The notes: generated from the sequence alone by a model not told the origin. Positions 1 to 7,999 are shown, numbered from the stretch's first letter. The stretch is DNA of 23,352 bases from Komagataeibacter kakiaceti JCM 25156 (GCF_000613305.1 NZ_BAIO01000012.1:1-23352); one strand, 5' to 3'. A program made the numbers and translations.

Positions 1-186
1 TAGAGGCGGCTTTTTTGTGTCCAGATTTCCACCGCAGGAAACACATAGGAAACAGACGAAAAGGTACCGGGGCGCGGTTTTGTCCACTTTCACAAATGCG
101 TGAAAGCCGGGGAGGGGCGTCTTCTGACTGAGCCGAAGATGGTCTGGCGCACTTAGAGCGGCCCACATTCGGATGACAGATTCCGA

Positions 187-822
187 TCAGATGTTTCCAG
201 AGAGCCGGAGCAGATACGCTTCGAACATATCGGCCATGGCATCGGCATAGGCTGCGATTTCCACGTCGCTTCGGGGTGTTTCCGAGAACGCCTTGCCGAC
301 CGCACCGAAAGTCGTCCTGATGAGGTTACCTGCCAGGGCGCGCTCGTCGTTTGAGGCGTTCGGCAGGACTTCGCGCATAAAGCGCTGGATGATCTCATTT
401 CCTACCTGTCGCACTTCTGCGGCTTCTGGTGCATCCCGATAGAGGGGGGCGGCATCGTCGAGTGCTATACGAACGGATGCTTCTGCGCATTCCGAACGGA
501 TGAAAGCATGGGTTAGTACTCGCAAACGCGCCAGCGGTGGTTTGCTGGCGTCGTCAAGCGTATTGCGCAGCATCGCGGTCGTCTCACGCCATTCGTCGGT
601 CTGGAGCCGGAACAGGATGGCGGCCTTGTTGGGGAAATACTGGTAGAGCGAACCGATGCTCACACCAGCTTTTTCCGCCACACGGGCCGTGGTGAAGCGT
701 GTGGCGCCTTCCTCGGCCAGAACACGAACAGCGGCTTCCAGAATCGTGGCGACAAGTGCGGCCGAACGCGCCTGGCCGGGCTGTTTGCGGACGGAAATCC
801 TCGGGTTGCGGCGATCGGTCAT
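187..822 (-). CDS. TetR/AcrR family transcriptional regulator
   Basis: A 211-residue protein with TetR-family architecture. The N-terminal helix-turn-helix (about residues 20-65) carries the family pattern FTTARVAEKAGVSIGSLYQY followed by FPNKAAIL. The C-terminal two thirds are helical and variable, as expected for the ligand-binding and dimerisation domain. It is divergent from the O-methyltransferase at 927, with about 100 bases between them, so repression of that gene and of itself is the natural inference. The shared spacer holds a weak palindrome (CGAT-6-ATCG near 852) that could be an operator half-site pair, but this is not strong. The ligand cannot be read from sequence. The start ATG at 822 has only a weak ribosome site. 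Confidence 0.9.
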   Translation of the reverse strand: MTDRRNPRISVRKQPGQARSAALVATILEAAVRVLAEEGATRFTTARVAEKAGVSIGSLYQYFPNKAAILFRLQTDEWRETTAMLRNTLDDASKPPLARLRVLTHAFIRSECAEASVRIALDDAAPLYRDAPEAAEVRQVGNEIIQRFMREVLPNASNDERALAGNLIRTTFGAVGKAFSETPRSDVEIAAYADAMADMFEAYLLRLSGNI

Positions 823-926
823 GGTGTTCCGGGGAATGCGAATAGGAAACGCGATGAATCAATCGTATTTTTGCGGGGTGCGCAAGGTAAAGCGCAGCAA
901 CCCCGTTCCTGAACAGAGATCACATC

Positions 927-1598
927 ATGACCCCTGATAAAGCGCCCACCCTGATGAGCGCGCCTGTTGCTCCGCTGCTCGACCGGCTGTTCGCCGAGGC
1001 GGACGCCGCCACGAGCCCTGCCGTTTCTAACTTGGCCCCAGAGGAGTTGCAGCGTCTGGTCGGCAGCCGGGCTGACTATGTGCAATTCTACGGTCTCGCA
1101 AAAGACCTGTGGCTTCCCGTCTCACGCGAAACAGGCAGGCTCCTATACATGCTGGCCCGTGTCATGCGGGCGCAGCATATTGTGGAATTTGGAACATCCT
1201 TCGGGATTTCGACAATCCATCTTGCCGCTGCCCTGCGCGACAATGGTGGTGGCAGGCTGATCACCACCGAGTTTGAACCTTCCAAGATTGTCCGTGCGCG
1301 GCAGCACGTTGAAGAAGCCGGGCTGGCTGATCTTGTGGAGATGCGCGAGAGGGATGCCCTGACCACGCTCGCCACCAATCTGCCCGAGACCATCGACCTT
1401 GTGCTGCTTGACGGTGCCAAGCCGCTTTATCCCGACATCCTTGCGCTGCTGGAAAGCAGGCTACGCCCTGGCGCGATGATTGTTGCGGATAATGCCGATT
1501 ACAGTCCGGATTATCTGGCGCGGGTGCGCTCTCCGGCCGCCGGGTATCTCTCGCTGCCATTTGACGGGGACGTTGAGCTGTCGGTGAAGCTTGGCTGA
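927..1598 (+). CDS. Class I SAM-dependent O-methyltransferase
   Basis: A 223-residue protein of the small O-methyltransferase type. The SAM-binding core starts with VEFGTSFGISTIHLAAAL (about residues 86-104, motif I), followed by an acidic motif II (ITTEFEPSK) and the LVLLDGAKPLYPDIL stretch (about residues 152-166), where catechol-type O-methyltransferases place metal and substrate contacts. The N-terminal 60 residues are helical and resemble the cap of this family. Substrate is unknown. It is divergently paired with the TetR regulator at 187-822, a common arrangement for inducible detoxification or modification genes. The start ATG at 927 is preceded by a weak AGAG ribosome site. Confidence 0.85.
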   Translation: MTPDKAPTLMSAPVAPLLDRLFAEADAATSPAVSNLAPEELQRLVGSRADYVQFYGLAKDLWLPVSRETGRLLYMLARVMRAQHIVEFGTSFGISTIHLAAALRDNGGGRLITTEFEPSKIVRARQHVEEAGLADLVEMRERDALTTLATNLPETIDLVLLDGAKPLYPDILALLESRLRPGAMIVADNADYSPDYLARVRSPAAGYLSLPFDGDVELSVKLG

Positions 1599-1694
1599 TT
1601 GCTGCTTTTTGTGGAGACGCATTGCCGCGGGCAAAAACACGGACGATGATGGCCACTATGAAGGTGTAGGGCGATAGAAAGGTAATAAAACGCG

Positions 1695-1755
1695 TATCAG
1701 ACTGCCTGCTCGACAGAAGCAGAAAGCAGACGGTCAGTAATTACGTTCATCCCCG
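1695..1755 (+). repeat. Degenerate fragment of a dispersed intergenic repeat
   Basis: The stretch containing CAGAAAGCAGACGGTC followed by a TT-CGTT-ATCC pattern resembles the right part of the repeat at 16332-16460 (CAGAAAGCAGACGGTC followed by TCTCGTTATCC). It lies in the roughly 215-base gap between the methyltransferase and the HxlR gene, where no other gene is visible. The match is short, so this is a weak call. Confidence 0.35.
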
Positions 1756-1814
1756 ACGCTACATGCCCACCAGCATGTTTCCGAAACCGGATCTGCCTGG
1801 CGATCGTTGAACGG

Positions 1815-2183
1815 CTATGCATCGGACGCTTTAGCTGCGCGTCTCAGATCCGCCCAGTCCAGCAGGGCTATGAAAACCGGACCGAGCGCTTTGCCAATGT
1901 CCGTCAGGCCATATTCGACTTTAGGCGGAACCTGTGCGTGGACCGTGCGGAAAATGACCTTTTCCTGCTCCAGCGCACGAAGCTGCTGGATCAGCATTTT
2001 CTGTGAAATATCCGGTATGGCTCTTTGCAGGTCTGAAAAACGCATGACCGGCCCCTCAAAAAGCCAGGCCAGAATCATCATCTTCCACCGTCCTTCGAGA
2101 ATGCGAATGGCGCACTGCATATCGGCGGCCGAGCTGGAACGGGGACGAGCATTGTAGATGGTTTTCATATCTGAATCGGGCAT
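1815..2183 (-). CDS. HxlR-type winged-helix transcriptional regulator
   Basis: A 122-residue protein, typical in length for HxlR/MarR-like regulators. It carries the HxlR signature: a conserved Cys in MQCAIRILEGRWKMMIL (about residues 22-38), then the recognition region MRFSDLQRAIPDISQKMLIQQLRALE (about 47-72) and the wing (VHAQVPPKVEYGLTDIG). HxlR proteins of this kind often sense electrophiles or aldehydes through the Cys and control an adjacent oxidoreductase. The alcohol dehydrogenase is divergent from 2305, which fits. The start ATG at 2183 has AAAGG 5 bases upstream; an ATG at 2168 is the alternative. The near-palindrome TTACC-TTTT-GGTGG just upstream of the start is a candidate operator. 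Confidence 0.88.
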   Translation of the reverse strand: MPDSDMKTIYNARPRSSSAADMQCAIRILEGRWKMMILAWLFEGPVMRFSDLQRAIPDISQKMLIQQLRALEQEKVIFRTVHAQVPPKVEYGLTDIGKALGPVFIALLDWADLRRAAKASDA

Positions 2184-2304
2184 GGTTACCTTTTGGTGGG
2201 TATTGGACTTTTTTGTGCGTTCTTGTCACGACGACAGCACCATAGCACAGAGAAAGGCGCAACAGCGGTCCCGGCTGCCTCCCTGGCTGAAGGAAACACC
2301 TGCC

Positions 2305-3329
2305 ATGTCCATGCGCGTGTGGCGCTTCGACGCCCTATCTTCTCTCAATGACCTTTCCATGCACAGTGAGCCGATGCCCGCACCTCAGCGCGGAGAAGTT
2401 CTTGTAAAGGTACGTGCTGTTTCACTGAATTATCGTGATATCGCACCCACTCTCGGTCGCTATGTCTGGCCAGCGAAGTCTGGGCTTATCCCATGCAGCG
2501 ATGCGGCAGGGGAAGTCGTCAGTGTTGGCGAAGACGTGACGGTTTTCCGCCCGGGAGATCAGGTTGTCGGCAGTTTTCATGCCGGCTGGCTGGGTGGCAG
2601 ACCGCCTCTCGGGTTGATGCTGGAAAGCTATGGCACCGGTTCGGATGGCTGGCTGACTGAATACAAGGTCGTCTCACAGGAAGCGGTGGTATCGCTTCCG
2701 AAGAAGGTCTTATTTGAGGAAGGAGCCACTCTTCCCTGTGCGGCCGTGACGGCCTGGAACGCGCTTTCGGGCAGTGCCCCCATGCGAGCCGGACAGACAG
2801 TCCTGACCCTTGGTACAGGTGGAGTTTCGATGTTTGCGGTACAGCTTGCCAAAGCCGTGGGAGCGACTGTGATCTCAACGACGTCCAGTGCGGAAAAGGC
2901 CGAACGGCTGAAGCATTGGGGGCCGATCATATTGTCAATTACAGGGATATTCCGAAATGGGGCCGATACATCAAAGATGACATCACTGGTGGAGCAGGCG
3001 TGGACTGTGTCGTTGAAGTCGGTGGCCCTGCGACGATCAATCAGTCTCTCGAAGCTGTTCGCTGGGGTGGAGAGGTTGTGCTGGTCGGGTTTCTGAGTAG
3101 TGACAATCCGGGAATTGACTATTTCCACCTCAAAGGCAGCGGTGCAGTCGTCCGTTCTGTCGCTGTGGGTGACAGGCCTATGCTGGAAGGCCTTGTGCGT
3201 GCATGGACCGCGTCAGGCCTGAAGCCCGTGATCGACAGCGTGTTTCCCTTTGCCCACGCGCGAGAGGCATTTGACCATCTCATGACTGGCAGCCATGTCG
3301 GGAAAATCGTCATTACCCTCTCGGACTGA
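2305..3329 (+). pseudogene. Zinc-type/quinone-oxidoreductase-like alcohol dehydrogenase, frameshifted
   Basis: Two overlapping frames together read as one MDR-superfamily NAD(P)-dependent dehydrogenase of about 341 residues. The first frame (from ATG 2305, GAAGGA upstream) has the GroES-like part (GEVLVKVRAVSLNYRDI, then PCSDAAGEVVSVG) and the start of the Rossmann fold (VLTLGTGGVSMFAVQLAKAVGA). At 2911-2922 the frame is lost. The continuation GADHIVNYRD then VDCVVEVGGPATINQSL is in another frame and runs to the stop at 3329. The span is 3n+2 bases, so one missing base explains it; a lost T giving KHLGAD instead of KHWGP is the simplest repair. The usual catalytic zinc Cys/His set is not evident, so a zinc-free reductase is likely. 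It is divergent from the HxlR regulator. Confidence 0.82.
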
Positions 3330-3736
3330 CCCACGCGATGGTGCTTCTGCCATATCGCTCCGACGGCATGACGACTGTCCTGGCATGATTTTGGTAGTCG
3401 GGCGTGCTCGGATACACCTTTGGATAAACCGCAAGCGGACCGTCAGCTTACCCCTTCTGATCGGCCTGTCTGCTTAGTGATGCAGGAGCAGACAGGCAGC
3501 AGTCGCCTTCATTTCAGTCAAACATTCTCGGAAAGCGGTTTCCAGATAGCAGACATAAGTCGGTTAGATCTGAGCTATCATGGAGCCTGTTTGGAAATAC
3601 GCGCTGGTGAGAGAGAACCGTCCGCAAGGCTTGGGACTGTCGTGTGTTTTTGATCACCGAAGCGCAGGAAACGCACGTCGGTCCTTGTTTGCTGGAATCC
3701 AAAAAACGACGGCGCCTATTAGATATTCTGACACTC
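3330..3736. other. Gene-free interval with one repeat copy
   Basis: About 400 bases between the dehydrogenase and the DUF190 pseudogene. The only structure I can support is the repeat at 3452-3560. Short open frames here have no recognisable motifs or convincing ribosome sites, and I see no intact gene. Confidence 0.5.
3452..3560 (+). repeat. Dispersed repeat copy A with stem-loop
   Basis: About 105 bases align with the repeat at 16332-16437, by eye roughly three quarters identical. Both begin with a CTGATC-GCCT-TCTGCT block, carry AGCAGACAGGCAG and end with TTTCCAGA-AGCAGAC. The first 30 bases form an inverted repeat, CCTGTCTGCT and AGCAGACAGG around 3464-3498. The family and its mobilising enzyme are not recognised. 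Confidence 0.55.
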
Positions 3737-4152
3737 TCAAACCCGTTCAGTAGAGGTGTTATCTACCTCTGACACCGAAGAGAACGTCCAGTATTCAAGG
3801 GGTTTGTAGTATATACTGGCCTCGGTGAGCATGTATTCGTGATTCTGGCAAAATTCTTTCAGGCGGTCATGGTCTCCGATAATATCCACGTAAACAGAGA
3901 GAAAATGATTGGGTATTTCTCCAATCGTCGTTTCGATTCTCTGGTTTTTGCCAAGGCTGTAATTGGAAAAATGGGCATTGGAACTCTTGAAGCTGCATGG
4001 CGCGCGGCATGGATAAGTTCCAGGTAGAGCGGTCGACGTCGAGACAGGAAGGAAAGCCGTCCGCGTCCTTTTCCGACCGCGCGGGTGCCGCGTGTCATAA
4101 AAATCCGGATCATACCGGCACGATGGGTCGTTAGCATCTTTGTATCGGTCAT
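3737..4152 (-). pseudogene. DUF190 family protein, frameshifted
   Basis: Two minus-strand frames join into one DUF190-like protein of about 138 residues. The first frame gives MIRIFMTRGTRAVGK and RRPLYLELIHAARHAA, matching the family's N-terminal beta strand and the RPLYxxLxxxA motif. After about 3983-3993 the reading continues in another frame with NAHFSNYSLGKNQRIETT, IPNHFLSVYVDIIGDHDRLK and the C-terminal HEYMLTEASIYY. The span is 3n+2 bases, so one missing base suffices. DUF190 proteins are commonly found beside crcB and other fluoride genes; their biochemical role is unknown to me. It lies 41 bases downstream of the ClC-F gene on the same strand, so it was presumably the second gene of that riboswitch-controlled operon. 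Start could be ATG 4152 or TTG 4161 (AAGGA upstream). Confidence 0.75.
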
Positions 4153-4193
4153 GATTGGCAACTATCCTTACGCAAATGATAGGGTAAGTATTG

Positions 4194-5549
4194 CTATCGG
4201 GACGAGTCTGGTTCGCGTCGCAGGGTGCGTGCGTGGCGCAAGGCCATTCCGCCCATAATCAACGGATGACGGATTTTGGGCACGCCGATGCGCTGGGAGA
4301 GGTAAATCCCCGAATGGCCGGAGCAGAGGTAGGCAATGAAACAGCCGACCGCCAGGTAAACGGTGTCCGCAGCGCCAAACAATTCCACGCCCATAAGCGT
4401 GCAGGCCAATGGGGTATTGGCTGCGCCAGCAAAGACGGCGACAAAACCAATCGCAGCCATCAGGTCGACCGGCGCGTCAAGCAGGCCAGCGAGTGTATGG
4501 CCAAGTGCCGAGCCGATAAAAAAGAGCGGCGTGACTTCGCCCCCTTTATAGCCTGAAGCCAGCGCCGCCACGGTGAACACGAGTTTCCAGAGCCAACTCC
4601 ACGTAAAGTCACCGGGGCCGAAGAAACTGACAATGGCGATTCCGCCGGGCACGGCTGGGGTGACGCCAAGACCGAGATAGTCCCGCGTGCCAACAAGATA
4701 GACGAGCATGATCGTGACGATCCCGCCGATCGCGGGGCGCAGCCATGCGATCGGGCAAAGCTTGCGGAAGATCGGCGCAAGTCGATGCACGCTCTCCGCG
4801 AATGCCAGACTCGTCAGACCGAAAGCTACAGCGGCAAGCCCGACTTTGGCGAGCAGCAGCAGATTGGCATGGAAAACATCGCCTGTGTGATCGGGGAAAC
4901 CAACAAAGCCGAGATGGTAGGGGACATGATGGATACCCCAGCTATGGCAGGTCCAGTCTGCAATGATTGACGATGCAGCAACCGGCACCAGGGCAGTGTA
5001 TTCGATCCTACCTACCGTTAGAACTTCAAGACCGAATATTGCGCCAGCGATAGGCGTGCCGAAAACGGCGCCAAATCCTGCAGCGATGCCCGACATCAGG
5101 ATGATCCGCATGGCCTCCTTTTCGAGTTGGAAGAGACGCACGAAACCACCAGCGATGCTACCGCCGATCTGCACGGCCGTGCCTTCGCGCCCGACCGAGG
5201 CACCGAACAGATGACTGATGACGGTACTGATCAGCACCAGAGGGGCCATGCGGAGCGGCACGCCGCCACCGGGTTCATGGATCTGGTCGACGATCAGGTT
5301 GTTGCCCCCTTCGGCCGATCGGCCAAACCAGTGATAGAGCAGCCCCGTCATGATTCCGGCCAGTGGCAAAAGATAGAGAAGCCAGGGATGGGCGAAACGG
5401 TATGTCGTCACATTGTCCAGCATCCAGAGAAACAAGGCGCAGAGGCTGCCAATGATGGCTGCCATGGGTAGCAGCAGACCTGCCCATCTGAGAGTTGTAC
5501 GCAGGTTCGCAAACCATCCACTGAGCAGATGGCGAAGGGAATTTGTCAT
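4194..5549 (-). CDS. ClC-F type fluoride/proton antiporter (EriC-F)
   Basis: A ClC-superfamily membrane protein of 451 residues from the chosen start, with about a dozen hydrophobic segments. In place of the chloride-selective GSGIP loop it has GNNLI (residues 82-86), a variant I associate with the fluoride-specific ClC-F clade. The gating-glutamate motif GREG is at 120-123 (E122). ClC-F proteins expel F- in exchange for H+ across the inner membrane. It lies downstream of a fluoride riboswitch (5676-5736) and upstream of a DUF190 gene, which strongly supports the fluoride assignment. The start is uncertain. The frame is open up to an ATG inside the riboswitch (5687), which cannot be the real start. 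ATG 5636, 5576 and 5549 are candidates; 5549 begins just before the first membrane segment but has no good ribosome site, and 5636 has GGAG 13 bases upstream. Confidence 0.9.
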   Translation of the reverse strand: MTNSLRHLLSGWFANLRTTLRWAGLLLPMAAIIGSLCALFLWMLDNVTTYRFAHPWLLYLLPLAGIMTGLLYHWFGRSAEGGNNLIVDQIHEPGGGVPLRMAPLVLISTVISHLFGASVGREGTAVQIGGSIAGGFVRLFQLEKEAMRIILMSGIAAGFGAVFGTPIAGAIFGLEVLTVGRIEYTALVPVAASSIIADWTCHSWGIHHVPYHLGFVGFPDHTGDVFHANLLLLAKVGLAAVAFGLTSLAFAESVHRLAPIFRKLCPIAWLRPAIGGIVTIMLVYLVGTRDYLGLGVTPAVPGGIAIVSFFGPGDFTWSWLWKLVFTVAALASGYKGGEVTPLFFIGSALGHTLAGLLDAPVDLMAAIGFVAVFAGAANTPLACTLMGVELFGAADTVYLAVGCFIAYLCSGHSGIYLSQRIGVPKIRHPLIMGGMALRHARTLRREPDSSR

Positions 5550-5675
5550 ATTCGTCCGTGGAATGCGGAAAGACATGTGGCTACGCAGGGCCTTGGCCCT
5601 GTCATCTGCGCGTGACAAAAGAAAGATGCTTGGCATGACCCGATTCAGACTCCACCCCTTGGTGCCATAAGGCGA

Positions 5676-5736
5676 GGTAGGAATCATCAGCCCTTGCAGG
5701 CGGTTCGACCTTCATGGTCTGGCAGAGTCCATTGCC
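5676..5736 (-). promoter_or_regulatory. Fluoride riboswitch (crcB motif), expanded form, upstream of ClC-F
   Basis: Read on the minus strand, the element starts GGCAATGG, continues through TCTGCC, a small hairpin GACC-ATGAA-GGTC, then GAACCGCC, a short P3 hairpin, and ends GCTGATGATTCCTACC. The GGCnATGG, AACCGC and GCTGATG-n-TCCTACC blocks are the conserved core of the fluoride aptamer. The extra hairpin between the first block and AACCGC is absent from the two compact copies at 5867 and 9151. P1 would pair GGACTC with GATTCC with one mismatch. A TTGACT -35-like hexamer sits at 5767-5772; the -10 is weak. Confidence 0.88.
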
Positions 5737-5827
5737 ATAGTCAGACTGGACAGAACAGGCATCTGAAGTCAAGCGTAGGAAACACATTAAATTGCGAGGG
5801 GTGTTTCAATACCCTATGCGTATTGTC

Positions 5828-5856
5828 TTGACGGAAGAAACGGACGTTCACTATTA
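5828..5856 (+). promoter_or_regulatory. Sigma-70 type promoter for the phosphatase-DUF211-VIT operon
   Basis: TTGACG at 5828-5833, a 17-base spacer, then CTATTA at 5851-5856. Predicted transcription start is near 5863, only a few bases before the riboswitch, so the aptamer would form the very 5' end of the mRNA. Confidence 0.6.
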
Positions 5857-5866
5857 CTGGATACAC

Positions 5867-5914
5867 GGAGATGGGGTTCCTCCTTATAACCGCCATTTTG
5901 GCTGATGACTCCTG
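5867..5914 (+). promoter_or_regulatory. Fluoride riboswitch (crcB motif), compact form, upstream of phosphatase operon
   Basis: The element reads GGAGATGGGGTTCCTCC, then TATAACCGCC, a small P3 hairpin, and GCTGATGACTCCTGG. This is the compact fluoride aptamer layout: GGnGATGG, T-loop, ATAACCGC and GCTGATGACnCCT. The 3' strand CTCC-T-GGC (5909-5916) can instead pair with GCCGGAG (5935-5941), which contains the ribosome site of the phosphatase gene (GGAGG 5938-5942, 8 bases before ATG 5951). Fluoride binding would hold that strand in P1 and free the ribosome site, an ON switch acting on translation. Confidence 0.92.
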
Positions 5915-5950
5915 GCACGACGCGTGAAGCGCAAGCCGGAGGTATATCCA

Positions 5951-6604
5951 ATGACAGCCCTTGTTTTTCCGCCAGTATTATCACCGCATGGTACATCACG
6001 TCTGATTCTGGTCCGCCATGGCGAGGTACCGGGCATCAAACCGCCCAGCTTCCGGGGGACGCAGGATCTTCCCCTGACGGACCGCGGTCGGGAGCAGGCC
6101 GCCTCGACAGCGCATTATCTGGCTGCGACGTCTGATATCAAAGTCGTTGCGTCCAGTCCCCTGTCACGCTGTGTCGAGACTGCCAGGGCTATTGCCAACC
6201 ATCATGGTGAAACGGTTTCCCCCATGACTGGCTTGATGGATTTCAATTATGGCGACTGGCAGGGGCATTCCCACGAGGATGTCGCTGCGGCGTATCCTCA
6301 GGATTACGGCGCATGGATGCGGACGCCTGATCTCGCGCGCATCCCGAATGGCGACACGCTTGAAGCTGTTGCCCAACGTGCCGTAGGGGCTGCGAATGAA
6401 GCCCTTGCGCAGGCAGAAAACGGAACGGTCGTCATCGTAACACATGACAGTGTCATCAGGACATTGATACTCGCCATTCTATGCCTTCCCCTGCGCAATT
6501 ACTGGAAATTTACGTCAGACCCCTGCGGTGTCAGCATCTTTAAGCCACGCTACGGCGAATGGTCCGTGGAACGTATCAACGAAAGTATCCATACCCGTAA
6601 GTAA
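5951..6604 (+). CDS. Histidine phosphatase (phosphoglycerate-mutase-like family)
   Basis: A 217-residue branch-2 histidine phosphatase. It has the catalytic RHGE motif at residues 22-25 (H23 is the phospho-acceptor), the phosphate-binding SPLSRCVETA with R73, and VTHDS with H165. The position normally held by the proton-donor Glu in L-x-E-x3-G is Asp97 (LMDFNYGDWQG), a conservative change. The substrate cannot be deduced; phosphoglycerate-type, cobalamin-pathway and general phosphomonoester substrates all use this fold. ATG 5951 is chosen over the in-frame GTG 5924 because GGAGG lies 8 bases upstream and is the target of the riboswitch. It is the first gene of a fluoride-controlled operon with DUF211 and VIT-like genes. 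Confidence 0.88.
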   Translation: MTALVFPPVLSPHGTSRLILVRHGEVPGIKPPSFRGTQDLPLTDRGREQAASTAHYLAATSDIKVVASSPLSRCVETARAIANHHGETVSPMTGLMDFNYGDWQGHSHEDVAAAYPQDYGAWMRTPDLARIPNGDTLEAVAQRAVGAANEALAQAENGTVVIVTHDSVIRTLILAILCLPLRNYWKFTSDPCGVSIFKPRYGEWSVERINESIHTRK

Positions 6605-6649
6605 TTCCCCGGTTTTCCTGAATATCCCTGGACACGGAAAGGGTCTGCC

Positions 6650-6946
6650 ATGGACGGGCAACTGAATGTGCGGCGGGTTCTCCTTGACGTTGATCTGTCC
6701 ATGCGTGGTCCAACGCTGACTGCCGTCGCCGCGGCGATCCAGTCATCTCCCGGTGTGGCGGCCTGCAGCATTACCGTGACCGAAATCGACACGGAAACCA
6801 TCGGAACGGATGTTACGATCGAGGGGGAGAACATGGATTACGAAAGTATTGTGGAGGCAATCGAAAAAACAGGGGCCGTGGTCCACAGTCTTGACCACCT
6901 TGCCACGGGCGACAGGCTTATCGAAAGCGTGCCACGACGCCGATGA
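6650..6946 (+). CDS. DUF211 domain protein
   Basis: A 98-residue protein matching DUF211, a family of small alpha/beta proteins best known from archaea. It opens with VRRVLLDVDLSMRGPTLTAV, followed by SSPGVAACSITVTEIDTET, then the characteristic VTIEGENMDYESIVEAIEKT and the VVHSLDHLATG tail. The fold is ferredoxin-like with a C-terminal strand; the family's function is not established. AAGGG lies about 9 bases before ATG 6650. The TGA stop overlaps the ATG of the VIT-like gene (ATGA), so the two are translationally coupled and probably work together. Their presence under a fluoride riboswitch implies a role in fluoride or cation stress, but that is inference. Confidence 0.85.
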   Translation: MDGQLNVRRVLLDVDLSMRGPTLTAVAAAIQSSPGVAACSITVTEIDTETIGTDVTIEGENMDYESIVEAIEKTGAVVHSLDHLATGDRLIESVPRRR

Positions 6947-7500
6947 GATCCGGCCGCCCCCTGCGATGGTTCCATGAAGTTGAGAACCGGCTTGATATTG
7001 TAGTGGGAACCGTGGACGGCATCCTGAATGCACTGACGCTGGCATCACGCAGTTTCCTTGGTCACGGGCACGTCATAACGTACACGCTGGCATTTCGGGT
7101 GGGGATGGCCGCAGGGCTGACGACGCTGTTCGTATTTTTTGTTGCCCACTATGCACAGGAACGAACTGCACTTGTCGGAATTGAAAGGGAACTGAACCTG
7201 CGTCCGAGCAGTCATATGTCTGCCACGGCCCTGGGGCGGAAAGCGCTCGTCAATTCTGCCTTGGGTGCGATGCTTGCGGCCGTCTGCGGACTGGCGGGGT
7301 CAATGACACCGCTTCTTCTGGCCATGATACTTCCCGGTCCTTCATGGCTGGGCCTTCTGGCGACGCTCGCGCTGCTGGCGCTTATGGGCGTCGCCCTGGC
7401 CGGAACGGTTCACGGGTCCCGTGTTGCGTGGGGCATGGCTCTGTTCATGGGGGGCGGCGTGCTGGCCTATATCGGCCTTGAACTTGGTCTTGTTCAGTAA
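6943..7500 (+). CDS. VIT1/CCC1-like integral membrane protein
   Basis: A 185-residue membrane protein. The N-terminal stretch (residues 9-36, FHEVENRLDIVVGTVDGILN then ALTLASRSF) resembles the first segment of the VIT1/CCC1 family (iron/manganese transporters), including an acidic residue within the G-x-x-D-G-x-L-x-A-L pattern. About five hydrophobic segments follow, the last pair near 118-160 and 163-183. In archaea and some bacteria a comparable protein sits beside DUF211, as here (4-base overlap). Whether it moves a metal, fluoride or something else is unknown. It lacks an obvious hydrophilic metal-binding domain like that of plant VIT1. Confidence 0.72.
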   Translation: MRSGRPLRWFHEVENRLDIVVGTVDGILNALTLASRSFLGHGHVITYTLAFRVGMAAGLTTLFVFFVAHYAQERTALVGIERELNLRPSSHMSATALGRKALVNSALGAMLAAVCGLAGSMTPLLLAMILPGPSWLGLLATLALLALMGVALAGTVHGSRVAWGMALFMGGGVLAYIGLELGLVQ

Positions 7501-7534
7501 AACCGCCCCGGACTGCCGTTATGGATATCCGGGC
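7501..7534 (-). terminator. Possible intrinsic terminator after crcB
   Basis: In the 49-base gap between convergent genes, minus-strand GCCCGGA pairs with TCCGGGGC around a loop of about 15 bases and is followed by TTTT running into the end of the opposing gene. The stem is imperfect and the T run short. On the plus strand a longer T run lies at 7547-7551, so it may act in both directions. Confidence 0.35.
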
Positions 7535-7549
7535 AGAAGGGGGACGTTT

Positions 7550-7999
7550 TTATTTCCGCGGAAGATCTGAATCATGCATGGGAGAGGCGTGGATGCTGGC
7601 AGAACGTCCGTTGACAGCCTCGGCGGATACATAGCCGAGGGCCGTGGCGCTAAGACACAGCACCACAGACAGCGCGACATTGAGCAGGGCACGAACCAGG
7701 GCTCCATCCCGGGCGAGGTCGATCGTCTGGAGGCTGAAAGACGAAAATGTCGTGTAACCGCCGCAGAGTCCTGCCATGACGATCAACCGGGTTTCGTTTG
7801 ATGCCGGGAAGCGGGCATGGGCGGCCGTCAGGGCACTGAAAAAGGCAATGGCGAAAGAACCTGTTATGTTGATCAGGATTGTACCCCACGGTAACCGCTG
7901 GCTCCATGAAAGTGTCAGGATACCTGCGTAATAACGGAGCAATGTCCCCATCGCGCCTGCGACAGCGATCCACAGCGGGGTAAGGACGCCAGACATCAT
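7550..7999 (-). CDS. crcB: Fluoride channel CrcB (Fluc family)
   Basis: A 149-residue Fluc protein with four membrane segments. The family motifs are present: GAMGTLLRYY (about residues 15-24), GTILINITGSF (about 39-49) with the conserved Asn, and GLCGGYTTFSSFS (about 77-89) holding the Thr and Phe residues that line the pore and its central Na+ site. Fluc proteins act as dual-topology dimers and let F- leak out of the cell. The usual length is near 125; the extra C-terminal 20 or so residues (GRSASIHASPMHDSDLPRK) form a hydrophilic tail. It lies 60 bases downstream of the universal stress protein gene and has no riboswitch of its own, so it is expected to be controlled by the one at 8976-9046. 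Confidence 0.95.
   Translation of the reverse strand: MMSGVLTPLWIAVAGAMGTLLRYYAGILTLSWSQRLPWGTILINITGSFAIAFFSALTAAHARFPASNETRLIVMAGLCGGYTTFSSFSLQTIDLARDGALVRALLNVALSVVLCLSATALGYVSAEAVNGRSASIHASPMHDSDLPRK

Noticed and set aside
86..112. TTTCAC-6-GTGAAA palindrome near the window start as a recombination or replication site
   Set aside because: A single short palindrome without repeats, partner genes or known site consensus.
1261..1656. Minus-strand open frame opposite the O-methyltransferase
   Set aside because: Shadow of a well-supported gene; Arg/Gln/Ala-rich translation without family features.
3583..3600. GAGCCTGTTTGGAAAT as the end of an IS5/IS1031-like insertion sequence
   Set aside because: A resemblance only; no partner inverted repeat, target duplication or transposase remnant could be found nearby.
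5550..5687. ClC-F start at ATG 5687 or another upstream ATG
   Set aside because: The 5687 ATG is the ATG inside the conserved GCTGATGATTCC of the riboswitch. 5636 and 5576 are not excluded, but 5549 best fits the start of the first membrane segment.
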